DNA from: Bradyrhizobium mercantei
Lineage (GTDB): Bacteria > Pseudomonadota > Alphaproteobacteria > Rhizobiales > Xanthobacteraceae
Assembly: GCF_001982635.1 (NCBI RefSeq)
Contig: NZ_MKFI01000001.1
Span: 488,774 to 552,773, forward strand
Direction of reading: 5' to 3'
DNA length: 64,000 nucleotides
Shown: in pieces, positions 33,573 through 42,180 of the stretch
How the letters are laid out: every line of letters starts with the position of its first letter
How positions within the stretch are numbered: position 1 is the first letter of the stretch
Made by a program: the position numbers and the translations under genes
The notes under the pieces: model-generated
Told to the model about the DNA's origin: nothing
The model's input: the letters and a program-made list of their open reading frames with translations, nothing else
Databases searched by the model: none

Positions 33573-34229
33573 CTACTTCTCGCCGACCTTGAACGGCTCC
33601 TCCTTGCCGGGCGGCACGGTCTCCTCGGCCATCGCCAGGATCATCGCGACCATCACGTAATTGCCGGCGAGCGCGGTGAGATCGACGATCTGCTGATCAT
33701 TGAAGATCTTCTTGGCCCGCGCATAGGTCTCGTCGGAGACCTTCTTGGTGGTGGTGAGCTCGGTGACGAAGTCGTACACGACGGCCTCGTCGTCGGCCAT
33801 TTTCGTCGGACGGTTGCCGGCCTTGAGCTCGGCGATGACATCCGCCGACAGCCCGGCCTTGGCGGCGAGCGGCGCATGCGCGAACCACTCGACCTGCGAG
33901 CGCCACTGCCGGCCGATGATCAGGATCGCGAATTCGTTGAGCCTGGTCGGCACCGAGGTCTGCCAGCGCAGATAATAGAACAGATCATAGAGACGCTGGC
34001 CGAGCACCGGGCTGCGGATCATCGGATTGTAGGGACCGCCGATGCCGACGCTCGACACCTTCATGATCTGCTCGCCGAGGGGCTTTTGCAGGTCGTTGAG
34101 CTGCTCCATGGTGAGCTGCGGAAAGCGCGGCTCCTTGCTGGTGGCCGGCGCCGCAAATACCGTGGCGGCGAGCCAGCCGCCGGCCGCGGCCAGCGTGAGC
34201 GACGAGAGCCAGACTGTTGCTGAATGCAT
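33573..34229 (-). CDS. Exported carboxymuconolactone-decarboxylase-like protein
   Basis: A 218-residue protein of the AhpD/CMD fold with a signal peptide (TVWLSSLTLAAAGGWLAATVFA). The CMD region spans about 85-170 (RLNEFAILIIGRQWRSQVEWFAHAP), with the helix-turn-helix of the family. The AhpD CxxC redox pair is missing: that position reads QVEWFAH, as in gamma-carboxymuconolactone decarboxylase and many CMD-like proteins of unknown role. GGAGGAATC precedes the ATG. No aromatic ring-cleavage genes are adjacent. Confidence 0.85.
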   Translation of the reverse strand: MHSATVWLSSLTLAAAGGWLAATVFAAPATSKEPRFPQLTMEQLNDLQKPLGEQIMKVSSVGIGGPYNPMIRSPVLGQRLYDLFYYLRWQTSVPTRLNEFAILIIGRQWRSQVEWFAHAPLAAKAGLSADVIAELKAGNRPTKMADDEAVVYDFVTELTTTKKVSDETYARAKKIFNDQQIVDLTALAGNYVMVAMILAMAEETVPPGKEEPFKVGEK

Positions 34230-34309
34230 GATTCCTCCGCTTTGATTTATCGGAGGATGCTAGTCGAGCTGGCCAGCACCAGCCAGCTATGATCGCGCAG
34301 ATCAGATGG

Positions 34310-35122
34310 TCACAGCGCGACGATATCGGTGAGGCATTGCTGCGTGACGCTCATCCGCGCGTCGATCTGCGCCTGGGTCTTGCAGTCCATGTTCATCGCG
34401 AACACGGTGATGTCGCTGCCCTTCTCCGACCAGCCGACCAGCCAGCCGAGCGAGCCGTGTTCCTTGTCGGTCAGCCCGGTCTTGGCGCGAATGACGGCGT
34501 CGCCGACTTTCGTGACCGGGAGAATGTCGCACACCAGCTCCTGGCTGCGCTTGCCGACCGGCAGCACGCCGCGGCGCAGCCGGTCGAGGAAATCGATCTG
34601 CTGCACCGGATCGATCCGCAGATTGCCGGAAACCCAGAACCGGTCGATGCCGCCGCCGATGTCGCGATTGCCGTAGTCGATGATGTCGACATACTTCTTC
34701 ATCCGCTCCTCGCCGATCCGGCGCGCGATCTCCTGGAATACCGGAAAAGCCGACACCGCGATCGCCGAGCGCAGCGTGTGATCCTTGTTCCAGGCCTCGA
34801 TGCTGCGGGTCACGCCGTCCCACTTGAACACGTCCTTGTCGGGGTCCTGCACCACGCCGGTCTCGAGCGCGATCAGCGCGTTCGGGATCTTGAAGGTCGA
34901 AGCCGGCAGCTTGCCCTCGCCTGAACGAACCTTGTCGCTCGCGATGATCAGGTAGTCGTCGATCTTGTAGCCGACGAAGGTGCCCTCGGTGCCGAGATCG
35001 AAGAACCGTTTCTGCAGATCCTCGCGAAACTCGCTGCGCTGGTAGGACACATTGGCGAAGCTGCGCGACGGCAGGACGGCGGCGGCAGCAAACAGACCGA
35101 GCGCATGGCGGCGATGGATCAC
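34310..35122 (-). CDS. Class D (OXA-type) beta-lactamase family protein
   Basis: A 270-residue serine beta-lactamase of class D. Motif I is S75-T-F-K78 in LPASTFKIPNALIALETG, the YGN motif is in IIDYGNRDIGG, and KTG is in IRAKTGLTD followed by GWLVGWSEKG. The usual SxV second motif reads SAF (AVSAFPVFQ), and FWVSGNLRI matches the class D substrate loop. The leader IHRRHALGLFAAAAVLPSRSFA is Tat-like. I place the start at GTG (35122), about 4 bases after AGG; longer frames start at TTG. Whether it confers resistance cannot be told from sequence. Confidence 0.88.
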   Translation of the reverse strand: MIHRRHALGLFAAAAVLPSRSFANVSYQRSEFREDLQKRFFDLGTEGTFVGYKIDDYLIIASDKVRSGEGKLPASTFKIPNALIALETGVVQDPDKDVFKWDGVTRSIEAWNKDHTLRSAIAVSAFPVFQEIARRIGEERMKKYVDIIDYGNRDIGGGIDRFWVSGNLRIDPVQQIDFLDRLRRGVLPVGKRSQELVCDILPVTKVGDAVIRAKTGLTDKEHGSLGWLVGWSEKGSDITVFAMNMDCKTQAQIDARMSVTQQCLTDIVAL

Positions 35123-35208
35123 GGGGACCTGAACTGGTTCGGGTTGACGACGATGGTGGATGCCATCGTGGTGAAAGGATGGCAACAAGCGTCTTCGATT
35201 GAAAGTGC

Positions 35209-35472
35209 TCAGCGCGCCCGGCCCGACATCCGCAGCACGAACACCAGGACCTCGGCAACAGCCTTGTAGAGCTCGGCCGGGATCTCGTCGCCGAGCTCGA
35301 CATTGGAGAGTGCGCCGGCCAGTACCTCGTTCTCCTCGATCGGGATGTCGTTGGCCTTGGCGACCTCGATGATCTTGGCGCCGATCGCGCCCTTGCCCTT
35401 TGCGACCACCCGCGGCGCGCCGGCGTGGTCGTAATGCAGCGCGACCGCAAGCTGGTTCTTCGCGTCGCTCAT
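35209..35472 (-). CDS. FlhB/YscU C-terminal-domain-like export switch protein
   Basis: An 87-residue stand-alone homologue of the cytoplasmic domain of FlhB/YscU, ending in the diagnostic VELGDEIPAELYKAVAEVL. The autocleavage motif NPTH, normally just before AVALxYD, is absent: the sequence is KNQLAVALHYD. No membrane helices are present. It overlaps the upstream fliK-like gene by ATGA, so the two are coupled. This orphan pair is known in other phyla (for example Bacillus YlqG/YlqH) with unclear function. Confidence 0.85.
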   Translation of the reverse strand: MSDAKNQLAVALHYDHAGAPRVVAKGKGAIGAKIIEVAKANDIPIEENEVLAGALSNVELGDEIPAELYKAVAEVLVFVLRMSGRAR

Positions 35473-37049
35473 GATGCGCGGTCCAGGAAATGGCCGGCGC
35501 GTGCGGGCACAGGCTGCGGCGGGCTGCCGTCGCGGATCTCGATGTCGCCGGGCGTGAGTTCCGCCCTGGTCAGCGCCTGGCTCAGCTCGGAGGTGCCGGC
35601 GCGCAATTGCGCGGCGGTCGAGGGACGCTCGGCCCACATCCGCACCGAGGTGCGCTCGCCGTTCAGCGAGACCAGCGCGTGCACCGGGCCGGCCGGCTCG
35701 ACGTCGAGCGTGAAGCGCGCCCGCCACACCCGCTTGGCGGCTTCGACCTCATTGCCGCCTCCGTCGCGGGAAATCTCGAACTGCGCCATCGCCGTGCCCT
35801 GCTGGGTCAGGAACGGGATCTCGAAATTCCAGCGCGGCACCATGGCGTCGAGCTGCGGGCGCGACCCATCGCTGCGATCCGGCAGCGAGGCGATTTGCAG
35901 CAGCGTCTGCCGCGCCAGTGCCGCGTCGGTGTTTTCCAGTAGGCGATGCGCGGTGGTCGCGAGCGGCGTGCCGGGGGCAATCGACGGCTCGGCGACGGCC
36001 TGCGCCGCCGGTAGCGCGCCGTGAAACGGCGGCGGTGGCGTAGCGCCGCGCGCAGGCAGATCGCCGGGCAGCATCTCCCTCGGCCCTGTGCCCTGCCGTG
36101 CCGGATTGCCGAGCTCGTGCAGCACCTCCTGAATGAGATTGAGCGCGCCGCCGGATGACGGACCTGCATCGAGCGCGTCTGCCAGCGCCCCGGCAAGCCC
36201 GGTGGCGCCGCGGGTAAGATCTTCGGCGACCGGCACACGGGCCTGCGGCAGCAGGATCTCCTGAACCTCGAGGCCGGGCGTGCCTGACGGCACGAGGCTC
36301 GGCGCCGTGCCGGCGCTGGGCAGTGCCGGTTGCTGCAGCGGCGTGGACGCGGGTTTGGCGGCATCGCCAGCGCCGAGCGAGGTCAGCGCCTGGCGCAGCA
36401 CGATCAGCGCGGCCTTCAGATCCGGCACGCTGCCGCTCGCCGGCGCAACGCCCGCGGCAAGGTTCGCCTCCAGCAACAGGCCGGACTTCTGCAAGCCGGC
36501 CTTGACGGCTTCACCACTCAGATTGTCGTCGAGGCCGGTCTGCTGCGCCAGCACCTGCGCGATCGCAGCCTGCAGCCTTGGCGGCAGATTGGCTGATACC
36601 ACCGCCGCGAGGTTGGCAAACAGCGGCGCCTGACTGCCCTGCACCGCCGCCGCATGCTGGGCGGTCGCGGTGATGGTGACGCGCTCCAGCGGCGTCAACG
36701 CAACCTTCGGCGCCGTGGCGATGGGCTCGGCCGTAGCGGTGACGTTGGCCGCCGCCGGCGATAGCTGCACCGCATCGCCGGTGTCCGCGCCCGATCCGAC
36801 CAGTTGCAGGCGGATGCCGTCATTGGTCTGCGACACCGCGAGCTGCAGGTTCTGGCCCTGCTGCAACGGCACCTCGGTCTGAACGTCGATCGACAGACTC
36901 GCGATCGCGATCCGCACCAGGTCGGCGGACAGGATCTTCAGCACCTGCGCATTGACGACGCTGCCCGCCTCGAGCGTGAGGTCGGGTGCAACGCTGTCCG
37001 CCTCCTTCGAGGCGAGCACCGGCAGCACGGGATTGACGGCAATTGCCAT
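35469..37049 (-). CDS. FliK-like flagellar hook-length control protein
   Basis: A 526-residue protein, Ala/Pro/Gln-rich through the first 380 residues as in FliK, with a globular C-terminal domain (about 400-510: WNFEIPFLTQQGTAMAQFEISRD, then LDVEPAGPVHALVSL and LRAGTSELSQALTRAELTPG). FliK measures hook length and switches FlhB specificity. Here no hook or export gene is near; it is coupled by ATGA to the FlhB-C-like gene. It may be a divergent second FliK-like protein rather than the flagellar one. Confidence 0.78.
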   Translation of the reverse strand: MAIAVNPVLPVLASKEADSVAPDLTLEAGSVVNAQVLKILSADLVRIAIASLSIDVQTEVPLQQGQNLQLAVSQTNDGIRLQLVGSGADTGDAVQLSPAAANVTATAEPIATAPKVALTPLERVTITATAQHAAAVQGSQAPLFANLAAVVSANLPPRLQAAIAQVLAQQTGLDDNLSGEAVKAGLQKSGLLLEANLAAGVAPASGSVPDLKAALIVLRQALTSLGAGDAAKPASTPLQQPALPSAGTAPSLVPSGTPGLEVQEILLPQARVPVAEDLTRGATGLAGALADALDAGPSSGGALNLIQEVLHELGNPARQGTGPREMLPGDLPARGATPPPPFHGALPAAQAVAEPSIAPGTPLATTAHRLLENTDAALARQTLLQIASLPDRSDGSRPQLDAMVPRWNFEIPFLTQQGTAMAQFEISRDGGGNEVEAAKRVWRARFTLDVEPAGPVHALVSLNGERTSVRMWAERPSTAAQLRAGTSELSQALTRAELTPGDIEIRDGSPPQPVPARAGHFLDRAS

Positions 37050-37113
37050 GTCGGAGGTCTCGGCCAGGCGCGAGGGACGTGCCGCAGGCTAGCCCGCCGC
37101 CGTAAACCCCTCG

Positions 37114-37899
37114 TTAACCGGCAGCCGGCCTGAGCTCCCTGAGAACGCCGGCGGCGGCCTTGAAATCGGCCTGCCGGGCGGCGCGGCGCGCCGCGACCTC
37201 CTCGTCGACGCCCCATTTCTCGATGTTCCAGTCCTCGTCGACATGGGCGGCGGCCCAGACCTGGTCCTCGTCACGGACGCCGTGCGTCAGCGCCAGCGCC
37301 AGCAGCGCCGAGCCGGTCAGCGTCGTCACTACATGAAGCGCTGCGACCGACCATGGATCGGTCGGAAACGCCGCCCGCGCCGCCCTGATCGCGGGCTCGG
37401 GCTGGCCGACATGCATCACCCCCTCGGCCATCACGAAATGGGCGCCGAGCGCGTCGGCCGCCCAGAACAGGATCGGATCCCAGTGCTGGGCCTCGCGCGC
37501 CACCAGCGTCTCGGGGTGGCCGGCGCGATAGAACAGCAAATCGCTGCCGAGGAATTTCGCGGCATCGTCGGCGACCTCGTCGACGCGATCGATCACCCCC
37601 TCGATCACGCTGTTGGCCAGCCGCGTCAGCGGCATGGACATGGGATCGATGGTCTCTCCTTGCGCATTCCATTCCGCCGCGACCGCGTCCGCAATGGCGC
37701 GGGTCGGCACCACGATCGGCTTGCCGGAGGGCGAGCGGACCTGCTTGCCGTCGAGCGTGATCGCAAATCCACCATCGGCCTCAGTGACGCCAGCGCTGCT
37801 GTAGAAGCGCTTGCGCTGGGGCGTGCGGATGTGGCGCCGCACCGCCTCCTGCGGATCGAGCGGAGCTTGTTCAGGGATATCGTCGAAGAGTTCGCGCAT
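37114..37899 (-). CDS. ATP12 family chaperone
   Basis: A 261-residue protein of the ATP12 family, which in mitochondria and alphaproteobacteria assists assembly of the F1-ATPase alpha subunit. Conserved stretches are KRFYSSAGVTEADGGFAITLDGKQVRSP, PTRAIADAVAAEWNAQGE and SMPLTRLANSVIEGV, with DLLFYRAGHPETLVAREAQHWDP in the middle. The ATG at 37899 is used because the only upstream in-frame start is a TTG without a ribosome site. A short unannotated gap separates it from fliK. Confidence 0.93.
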   Translation of the reverse strand: MRELFDDIPEQAPLDPQEAVRRHIRTPQRKRFYSSAGVTEADGGFAITLDGKQVRSPSGKPIVVPTRAIADAVAAEWNAQGETIDPMSMPLTRLANSVIEGVIDRVDEVADDAAKFLGSDLLFYRAGHPETLVAREAQHWDPILFWAADALGAHFVMAEGVMHVGQPEPAIRAARAAFPTDPWSVAALHVVTTLTGSALLALALTHGVRDEDQVWAAAHVDEDWNIEKWGVDEEVAARRAARQADFKAAAGVLRELRPAAG

Positions 37900-37969
37900 C
37901 GCGCCGGCCGGCTTTCGTTTCGAAGGATTTCCCTGCAAGATATGTCAGCGGCAAGGGCAAATAAAGCTG

Positions 37970-38428
37970 ATGGGACGCTGCAAATTCCTCGCGGGTTTTT
38001 CGCTGGTGGCAGCGGTTTTCGCGGCCGCCGCCACCGTCGATGCCGGGTTCCGCACACCGGAATCGCTGATCCGCAACGTCTACGCCCATTACGGGCGAGG
38101 CAGCGCCGAATTTTCCAATGGCCTGCCGCGCGATGAGGAAACCGCCCGGCAATTCTTCGATTCCAGCCTGCGCGGCGCCTGGACGGCGCTGCACGACGCG
38201 CCCTACGATTTCCTGGTGCAGAGCCCGACCTGGCGGCTCGGCCCGATCTCGATCGCAATCCCGCGCCGGCAGTTCGACAAGACCGATGTGACCGTCACGT
38301 TCGACAATGAGGGCCGCGCGGTCACGCTCAACTTCATCGTCGTCAACGGTCCCGACGGCTGGGTGATTGCGGACGTCGAGAGCCCGCACGATTCCTTGCG
38401 GATGTTTCTGGCACAGTTCAGGCGGTAG
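37970..38428 (+). CDS. Secreted DUF3828-like protein
   Basis: A 152-residue exported protein: signal peptide (KFLAGFSLVAAVFAAAATVDA), then TPESLIRNVYAHYG and a C-terminal VTVTFDNEGRAVTLNFIVVNGPDGWVIADVES. This VYxYYG-to-GWxIxDI arrangement is that of DUF3828 and NTF2-like lipoprotein domains. No function known. It is divergent from the ATP12 gene with about 70 bases between starts. Confidence 0.78.
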   Translation: MGRCKFLAGFSLVAAVFAAAATVDAGFRTPESLIRNVYAHYGRGSAEFSNGLPRDEETARQFFDSSLRGAWTALHDAPYDFLVQSPTWRLGPISIAIPRRQFDKTDVTVTFDNEGRAVTLNFIVVNGPDGWVIADVESPHDSLRMFLAQFRR

Positions 38429-38539
38429 CAACGATGATCCGCACCACGTCGCGGCCAGCATCGTTGCGATTTCGGAGGAAGCCTTTCCGTTTGTGTTGCT
38501 ATAAAAAGCTTTGGCGACATCGACGCAGAGGGATTCATC

Positions 38540-39349
38540 GTGGCTCACGAAGCCAGCAATTCCAACGACGGGCCGCTGGATCGGGCGATCGCGATCCTGA
38601 CCTTCGTTGCCGAACAGAAGAAAGCTTTGTCGGCCGCCGAGATCGCGGCCGCGCTCTCGCTTCCGCTTCCGACCGCGCATCGGCTGATCGGCAATCTCGA
38701 AGCGCGAGGCCTTATTCAGAAGGCTCTCGGCACGAAGCGTTATGTCGTCGGAAGCAAGCTGGTGACGCTTGCAGCCAAGACCATCGGCGCGGCGTTTCGC
38801 ACCGTGCGCCGGCACGCCGTGCTGAGCGCGGTGGCCGATCGGATCGGCGAACAGTGCGAGATCGGCGTCGTCCGCGACAACGTCGTGGTCTATGTCGACA
38901 GCGTTCGCTCCAAGCAACAGCAGGCGCTGCAATTCAATCCGGGCGAAGCGGCGCCGCTCCACTGCACGTCGACGGGCAAGATCTATATGAGCCGGCTGCC
39001 CGCGAAGGTTCGCCAGCGGCTGGTCAATTCACTGCCCCTCGTCCGCTACACCCCGACCACGATCGCCGACCCCGATGCGTTGCTGGCCCTGCTCGAGGAG
39101 ACACGGCGGCGAGGCTGGGCCAAGACCAACGAGGAATTCGTGCGCGGTGTCGTGGGGTGCGCCGTGCCGATCGTCTCGCCGGCCGGCGATCTGATCGCAT
39201 GCCTCGGCGTGTCGGTGCCCGCGGCGCGGGTCGGCTTCGCAGGTCTCGATGCCTTCATCGCCCCATTGCAGGAGGCGGCGACACTGCTGTCTGAAACCAT
39301 TTTACAGGATCATGAAGAAGATTTCGAAGATTCTCACTTTTCGGAATAA
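38540..39349 (+). CDS. IclR family transcriptional regulator
   Basis: A 269-residue IclR regulator starting at GTG with GAGGG upstream. The winged helix is at about 12-72 (LDRAIAILTFVAEQKKALSAAEIAAALSLPLPTAHRLIGNLE). The effector-binding domain (about 85-260) has the usual STGKIYMSRLP and GVVGCAVPIVSPAGDLIACLGVSVP. It lies just upstream of, and on the same strand as, the class V aminotransferase-fold gene and a symporter, which are its likely targets. The unusual tail is acidic and Phe/His-rich. Confidence 0.9.
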   Translation: MAHEASNSNDGPLDRAIAILTFVAEQKKALSAAEIAAALSLPLPTAHRLIGNLEARGLIQKALGTKRYVVGSKLVTLAAKTIGAAFRTVRRHAVLSAVADRIGEQCEIGVVRDNVVVYVDSVRSKQQQALQFNPGEAAPLHCTSTGKIYMSRLPAKVRQRLVNSLPLVRYTPTTIADPDALLALLEETRRRGWAKTNEEFVRGVVGCAVPIVSPAGDLIACLGVSVPAARVGFAGLDAFIAPLQEAATLLSETILQDHEEDFEDSHFSE

Positions 39350-39541
39350 ATACTCTCATTTTCTGAATGAAATCTCGATCTAACACCAATCCTGTGTATC
39401 CTTGCGGCAGATGATCGAGCTGACCACGATCTAGGCAGTTCTTTCCAAGTCAACTTCAAGTCCACTTCGACGTCACCAGAACTGACCGCCGCCGGGCCGT
39501 CCGGCGGGACGCGTTGCCGTGCCCAAGCCACCGGAGTGACC

Positions 39542-40723
39542 ATGCGCCAGCACTACGATGTATCAGCCGTTCGCAAGGCCTTCCCGGCCGCCGAGCACGT
39601 GGTCTATCTCGACAGCGGTTTTCAGACGCCGCTCTCCCGGCCGGTGAAGGAGGCCTACGAACGCTTTCTGTGGGAAGGCTTCGAAAACGCCGGCCCGAAG
39701 CAGATCTGGCTCAACCGCCTTGAAGAGACCCGCGCGAAAGTCGCTGATTTCCTCGGGGTCGGGCCGCACGAGATCGCCTTCACCAAGAACACCTCCGAGA
39801 GCATGAATATCGCGGCCAATGCGCTGCCGCTTCGTGCCGGCGACAAGGTTCTGATGATCCACGGCGATCACCCCAACAACGCCTACGCCTTCCTCAACCT
39901 GCGCAAGAAGGGCGTCGAGATCGTCTTCATCCCGATGACCGAAGTGGTCGATGCAGAGAGCTTCCGGCCGCATATCGACGAGCGGACGCGCGCGATCTCG
40001 ATGTCGCATGTCACCTTTCACGCCGGCCATCGTTTCGACGTCGAGAGTGTCGGCGAACTCTGCGCGCAGCTTTCGCTCTACTTCGTCGTGGACGCGATGC
40101 AGGGCATCGGCGTGGTCCCGATCAACGCCAAGGCCATGAAGGCCACATTCATCGGCTCCGGCACGCACAAGGGCCTGCTGGTGCCGCAGGGGCTCGGCCT
40201 GCTCTACTGGGATGCGACGCGGACCGAGCTGGAGCCCGCCTACCTCGCGGCGGCAAGCCTTGCCGAACCGCCGCTCGACTTCATCGCGAGACCGGACAAC
40301 ATGGCCCTGCCCGCGACCGCCGGCCGCTTCGAGCTCGGCAATTTCAACCTTCCGGCAATTCAGGCGCTGGGCGCCGCGATCGATCTCATCAACCAGATCG
40401 GGATCGAGAAGATCCAGCAACATTGCTTCGAGCTCGGCGATTATTTGATCGAACGCCTCGATCGGCTCGACGTCGGCCTGGTCGGCCCGCGCGAGCGGCA
40501 GCACCGCGCGCCGCACATCTATGTCATCGCCCTGCCGGCTGCCGACTGGCTGGACTACTTCACGCAGAACGGCATCCGTGTCTCGCCCGAGCGCGACGGC
40601 ATCCGCGTGTCGCTCGGCATGTTCAACACCACTGAGGACATTGACCGCCTGATCGAGGCCATCCGCGCCCGCAACGCGCCAGCAATCCAGGCCCGTACGG
40701 CGGTCCTGTCCAAGCTCGGTTAG
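39542..40723 (+). CDS. Aminotransferase class V-fold PLP enzyme
   Basis: A 393-residue PLP enzyme of the class V/cysteine-desulfurase-like fold: VVYLDSGFQTPLSRPVKEA, EIAFTKNTSESMNIAANAL, ISMSHVTFHAGHRFDVE, the Asp in YFVVDAMQGIGVVPI, and the Schiff-base Lys in FIGSGTHKGLLVPQG. Related enzymes include isopenicillin-N epimerase-like and aminoacid lyases; the substrate is not deducible, but the downstream symporter suggests an amino acid. The ATG at 39542 has GGAG 5 bases upstream; an in-frame GTG two codons earlier would overlap that site. Confidence 0.88.
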   Translation: MRQHYDVSAVRKAFPAAEHVVYLDSGFQTPLSRPVKEAYERFLWEGFENAGPKQIWLNRLEETRAKVADFLGVGPHEIAFTKNTSESMNIAANALPLRAGDKVLMIHGDHPNNAYAFLNLRKKGVEIVFIPMTEVVDAESFRPHIDERTRAISMSHVTFHAGHRFDVESVGELCAQLSLYFVVDAMQGIGVVPINAKAMKATFIGSGTHKGLLVPQGLGLLYWDATRTELEPAYLAAASLAEPPLDFIARPDNMALPATAGRFELGNFNLPAIQALGAAIDLINQIGIEKIQQHCFELGDYLIERLDRLDVGLVGPRERQHRAPHIYVIALPAADWLDYFTQNGIRVSPERDGIRVSLGMFNTTEDIDRLIEAIRARNAPAIQARTAVLSKLG

Positions 40724-40757
40724 CCGGACCGGCTTTCCGTTCGAACTCTCCTTGTTT

Positions 40758-40806
40758 GAGCATGATGTTGTCGGAAAACCGGTCTCCACTTTTCCGGATC
40801 ATGCTC
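40758..40806. repeat. GAGCATGAT...ATCATGCTC palindromic element
   Basis: GAGCATGAT and GGATCATGCTC form the ends, and TCGGAAAACCGG / CCGGATC-type pairing continues inside around CTCCACTTTTCC. This is a well-known dispersed element of Bradyrhizobiaceae, here between the aminotransferase and symporter genes. Confidence 0.75.
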
Positions 40807-40881
40807 TAGCAGCACTCCGAGACGCCGGAAGGCGCGCCACAGCTCGGATGCCGCAACTCCCCGGTGGCGAAGGATCACGTC

Positions 40882-42180
40882 ATGCAGGCAGGCAGCAGAG
40901 TCCAGACTTCGAGCAAGCTCACCACATACATCATGGTGAGCCTGTTTCTCGGCATCGCCGTCGGTTACGCGTGCAACACGCTCGCAAGCCCTGAACAAGC
41001 CAAGGCGATCGCGGGCTATTTCGCCATCCTGTCGGACATCTTCCTGCGCATGATCAAGATGATCATCGCGCCACTGGTGTTCGCCACCATCGTGTCAGGG
41101 ATTTCCAGCCTTGGCGCAAGCGGCGGTGCCGTGGCGCGAATTGCCGTCAAATCGCTGGCCTGGTTCATCACCGCATCGGTGATATCTCTCGCGGTCGGGC
41201 TCGTGCTCGCAAACCTGCTGCAGCCGGGGCACGGCCTCGGTCTCGCGCTCCCCGACGCCAATGCCACGGCCAACGTTCAGACCAACAGCCTGAACGTCAA
41301 GGATTTCGCCGCCCACGTCTTCCCGATCAGCGTCGTGCAGGCGATGGCCGGAAACGAGGTGCTGCAAATCCTCGTCTTCGCGATGTTCTTCGGCTTTGCG
41401 CTGAGCGCGGTCAAAGGCACGCTTGCCCCGGATATCGCACGGTCTATCGATCAGATCGTGCCCGTGATGCTGAAGTTCACCGACTACGTCATGCGCTTTG
41501 CGCCGGTTGGCGTGTTCGCGGCCATGGCGGCCGTCATCACTACGCAGGGGCTTGGGGTCCTCGTCACCTATGGCAAGTTCGTCAGCGCCTTCTACTTCGG
41601 ACTGCTGGTGCTCTGGGTGATCATCATCGGCGCGGGCAGCGTCGTGCTCGGCGGGTCGATCAGGAACCTGCTGCGCCTGCTCCGGCAACCGATGATGATC
41701 GCCTTCTCGACATCGAGCAGCGAGGCAGCCTTCCCCAAGATGATCGAGCAGCTGACGAAGTTCGGCGTATCGGAGCGGATCACCGGCTTCGTGCTGCCGC
41801 TCGGCTACTCGTTCAATCTCGACGGCTCGATGATGTATCAGACCTTCGCCGCGCTGTTCGTCGCCCAGGCCTTCAACATCGAGATGCCGATCACGACCCA
41901 GATCGCGATGCTGCTGCTTCTGATGATCACCAGCAAGGGCATCGCCGGCGTGCCGCGCGCGTCGCTTGTGGTCGCCGCCGCCACTCTCCCCACCTTCGGC
42001 CTGCCGGCCGGCGGCCTCGTCCTGCTGATCGGAATCGACGCCTTCCTCGACATGGGACGGACGATGACCAATGTCATCGGCAACGGCGTCGCAACCGCCG
42101 TGGTCGCGAAATGGGAGAACGAACTGGGCGAGCCTGCCGAACAGGACGCCAAGTTCCTTCCGAGCGCCGTCGCGGGGTAG
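40882..42180 (+). CDS. Dicarboxylate/amino acid:cation symporter (DAACS family)
   Basis: A 432-residue symporter of the DctA/GltP family with eight helices and two re-entrant loops. The serine-rich loop is FSTSSSEAAFPKMIEQL, the NMDGT-like motif reads FNLDGSMMY, and the second loop contains GIAGVPRASLVV; GRTMTNVIGNGVATAVVAKWE matches the C-terminal substrate/cation site. It imports C4-dicarboxylates, glutamate/aspartate or a related amino acid with Na+ or H+. The ATG at 40882 has AAGGA upstream; a GTG six codons earlier is less likely. Probably under the nearby IclR regulator. Confidence 0.93.
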   Translation: MQAGSRVQTSSKLTTYIMVSLFLGIAVGYACNTLASPEQAKAIAGYFAILSDIFLRMIKMIIAPLVFATIVSGISSLGASGGAVARIAVKSLAWFITASVISLAVGLVLANLLQPGHGLGLALPDANATANVQTNSLNVKDFAAHVFPISVVQAMAGNEVLQILVFAMFFGFALSAVKGTLAPDIARSIDQIVPVMLKFTDYVMRFAPVGVFAAMAAVITTQGLGVLVTYGKFVSAFYFGLLVLWVIIIGAGSVVLGGSIRNLLRLLRQPMMIAFSTSSSEAAFPKMIEQLTKFGVSERITGFVLPLGYSFNLDGSMMYQTFAALFVAQAFNIEMPITTQIAMLLLLMITSKGIAGVPRASLVVAAATLPTFGLPAGGLVLLIGIDAFLDMGRTMTNVIGNGVATAVVAKWENELGEPAEQDAKFLPSAVAG

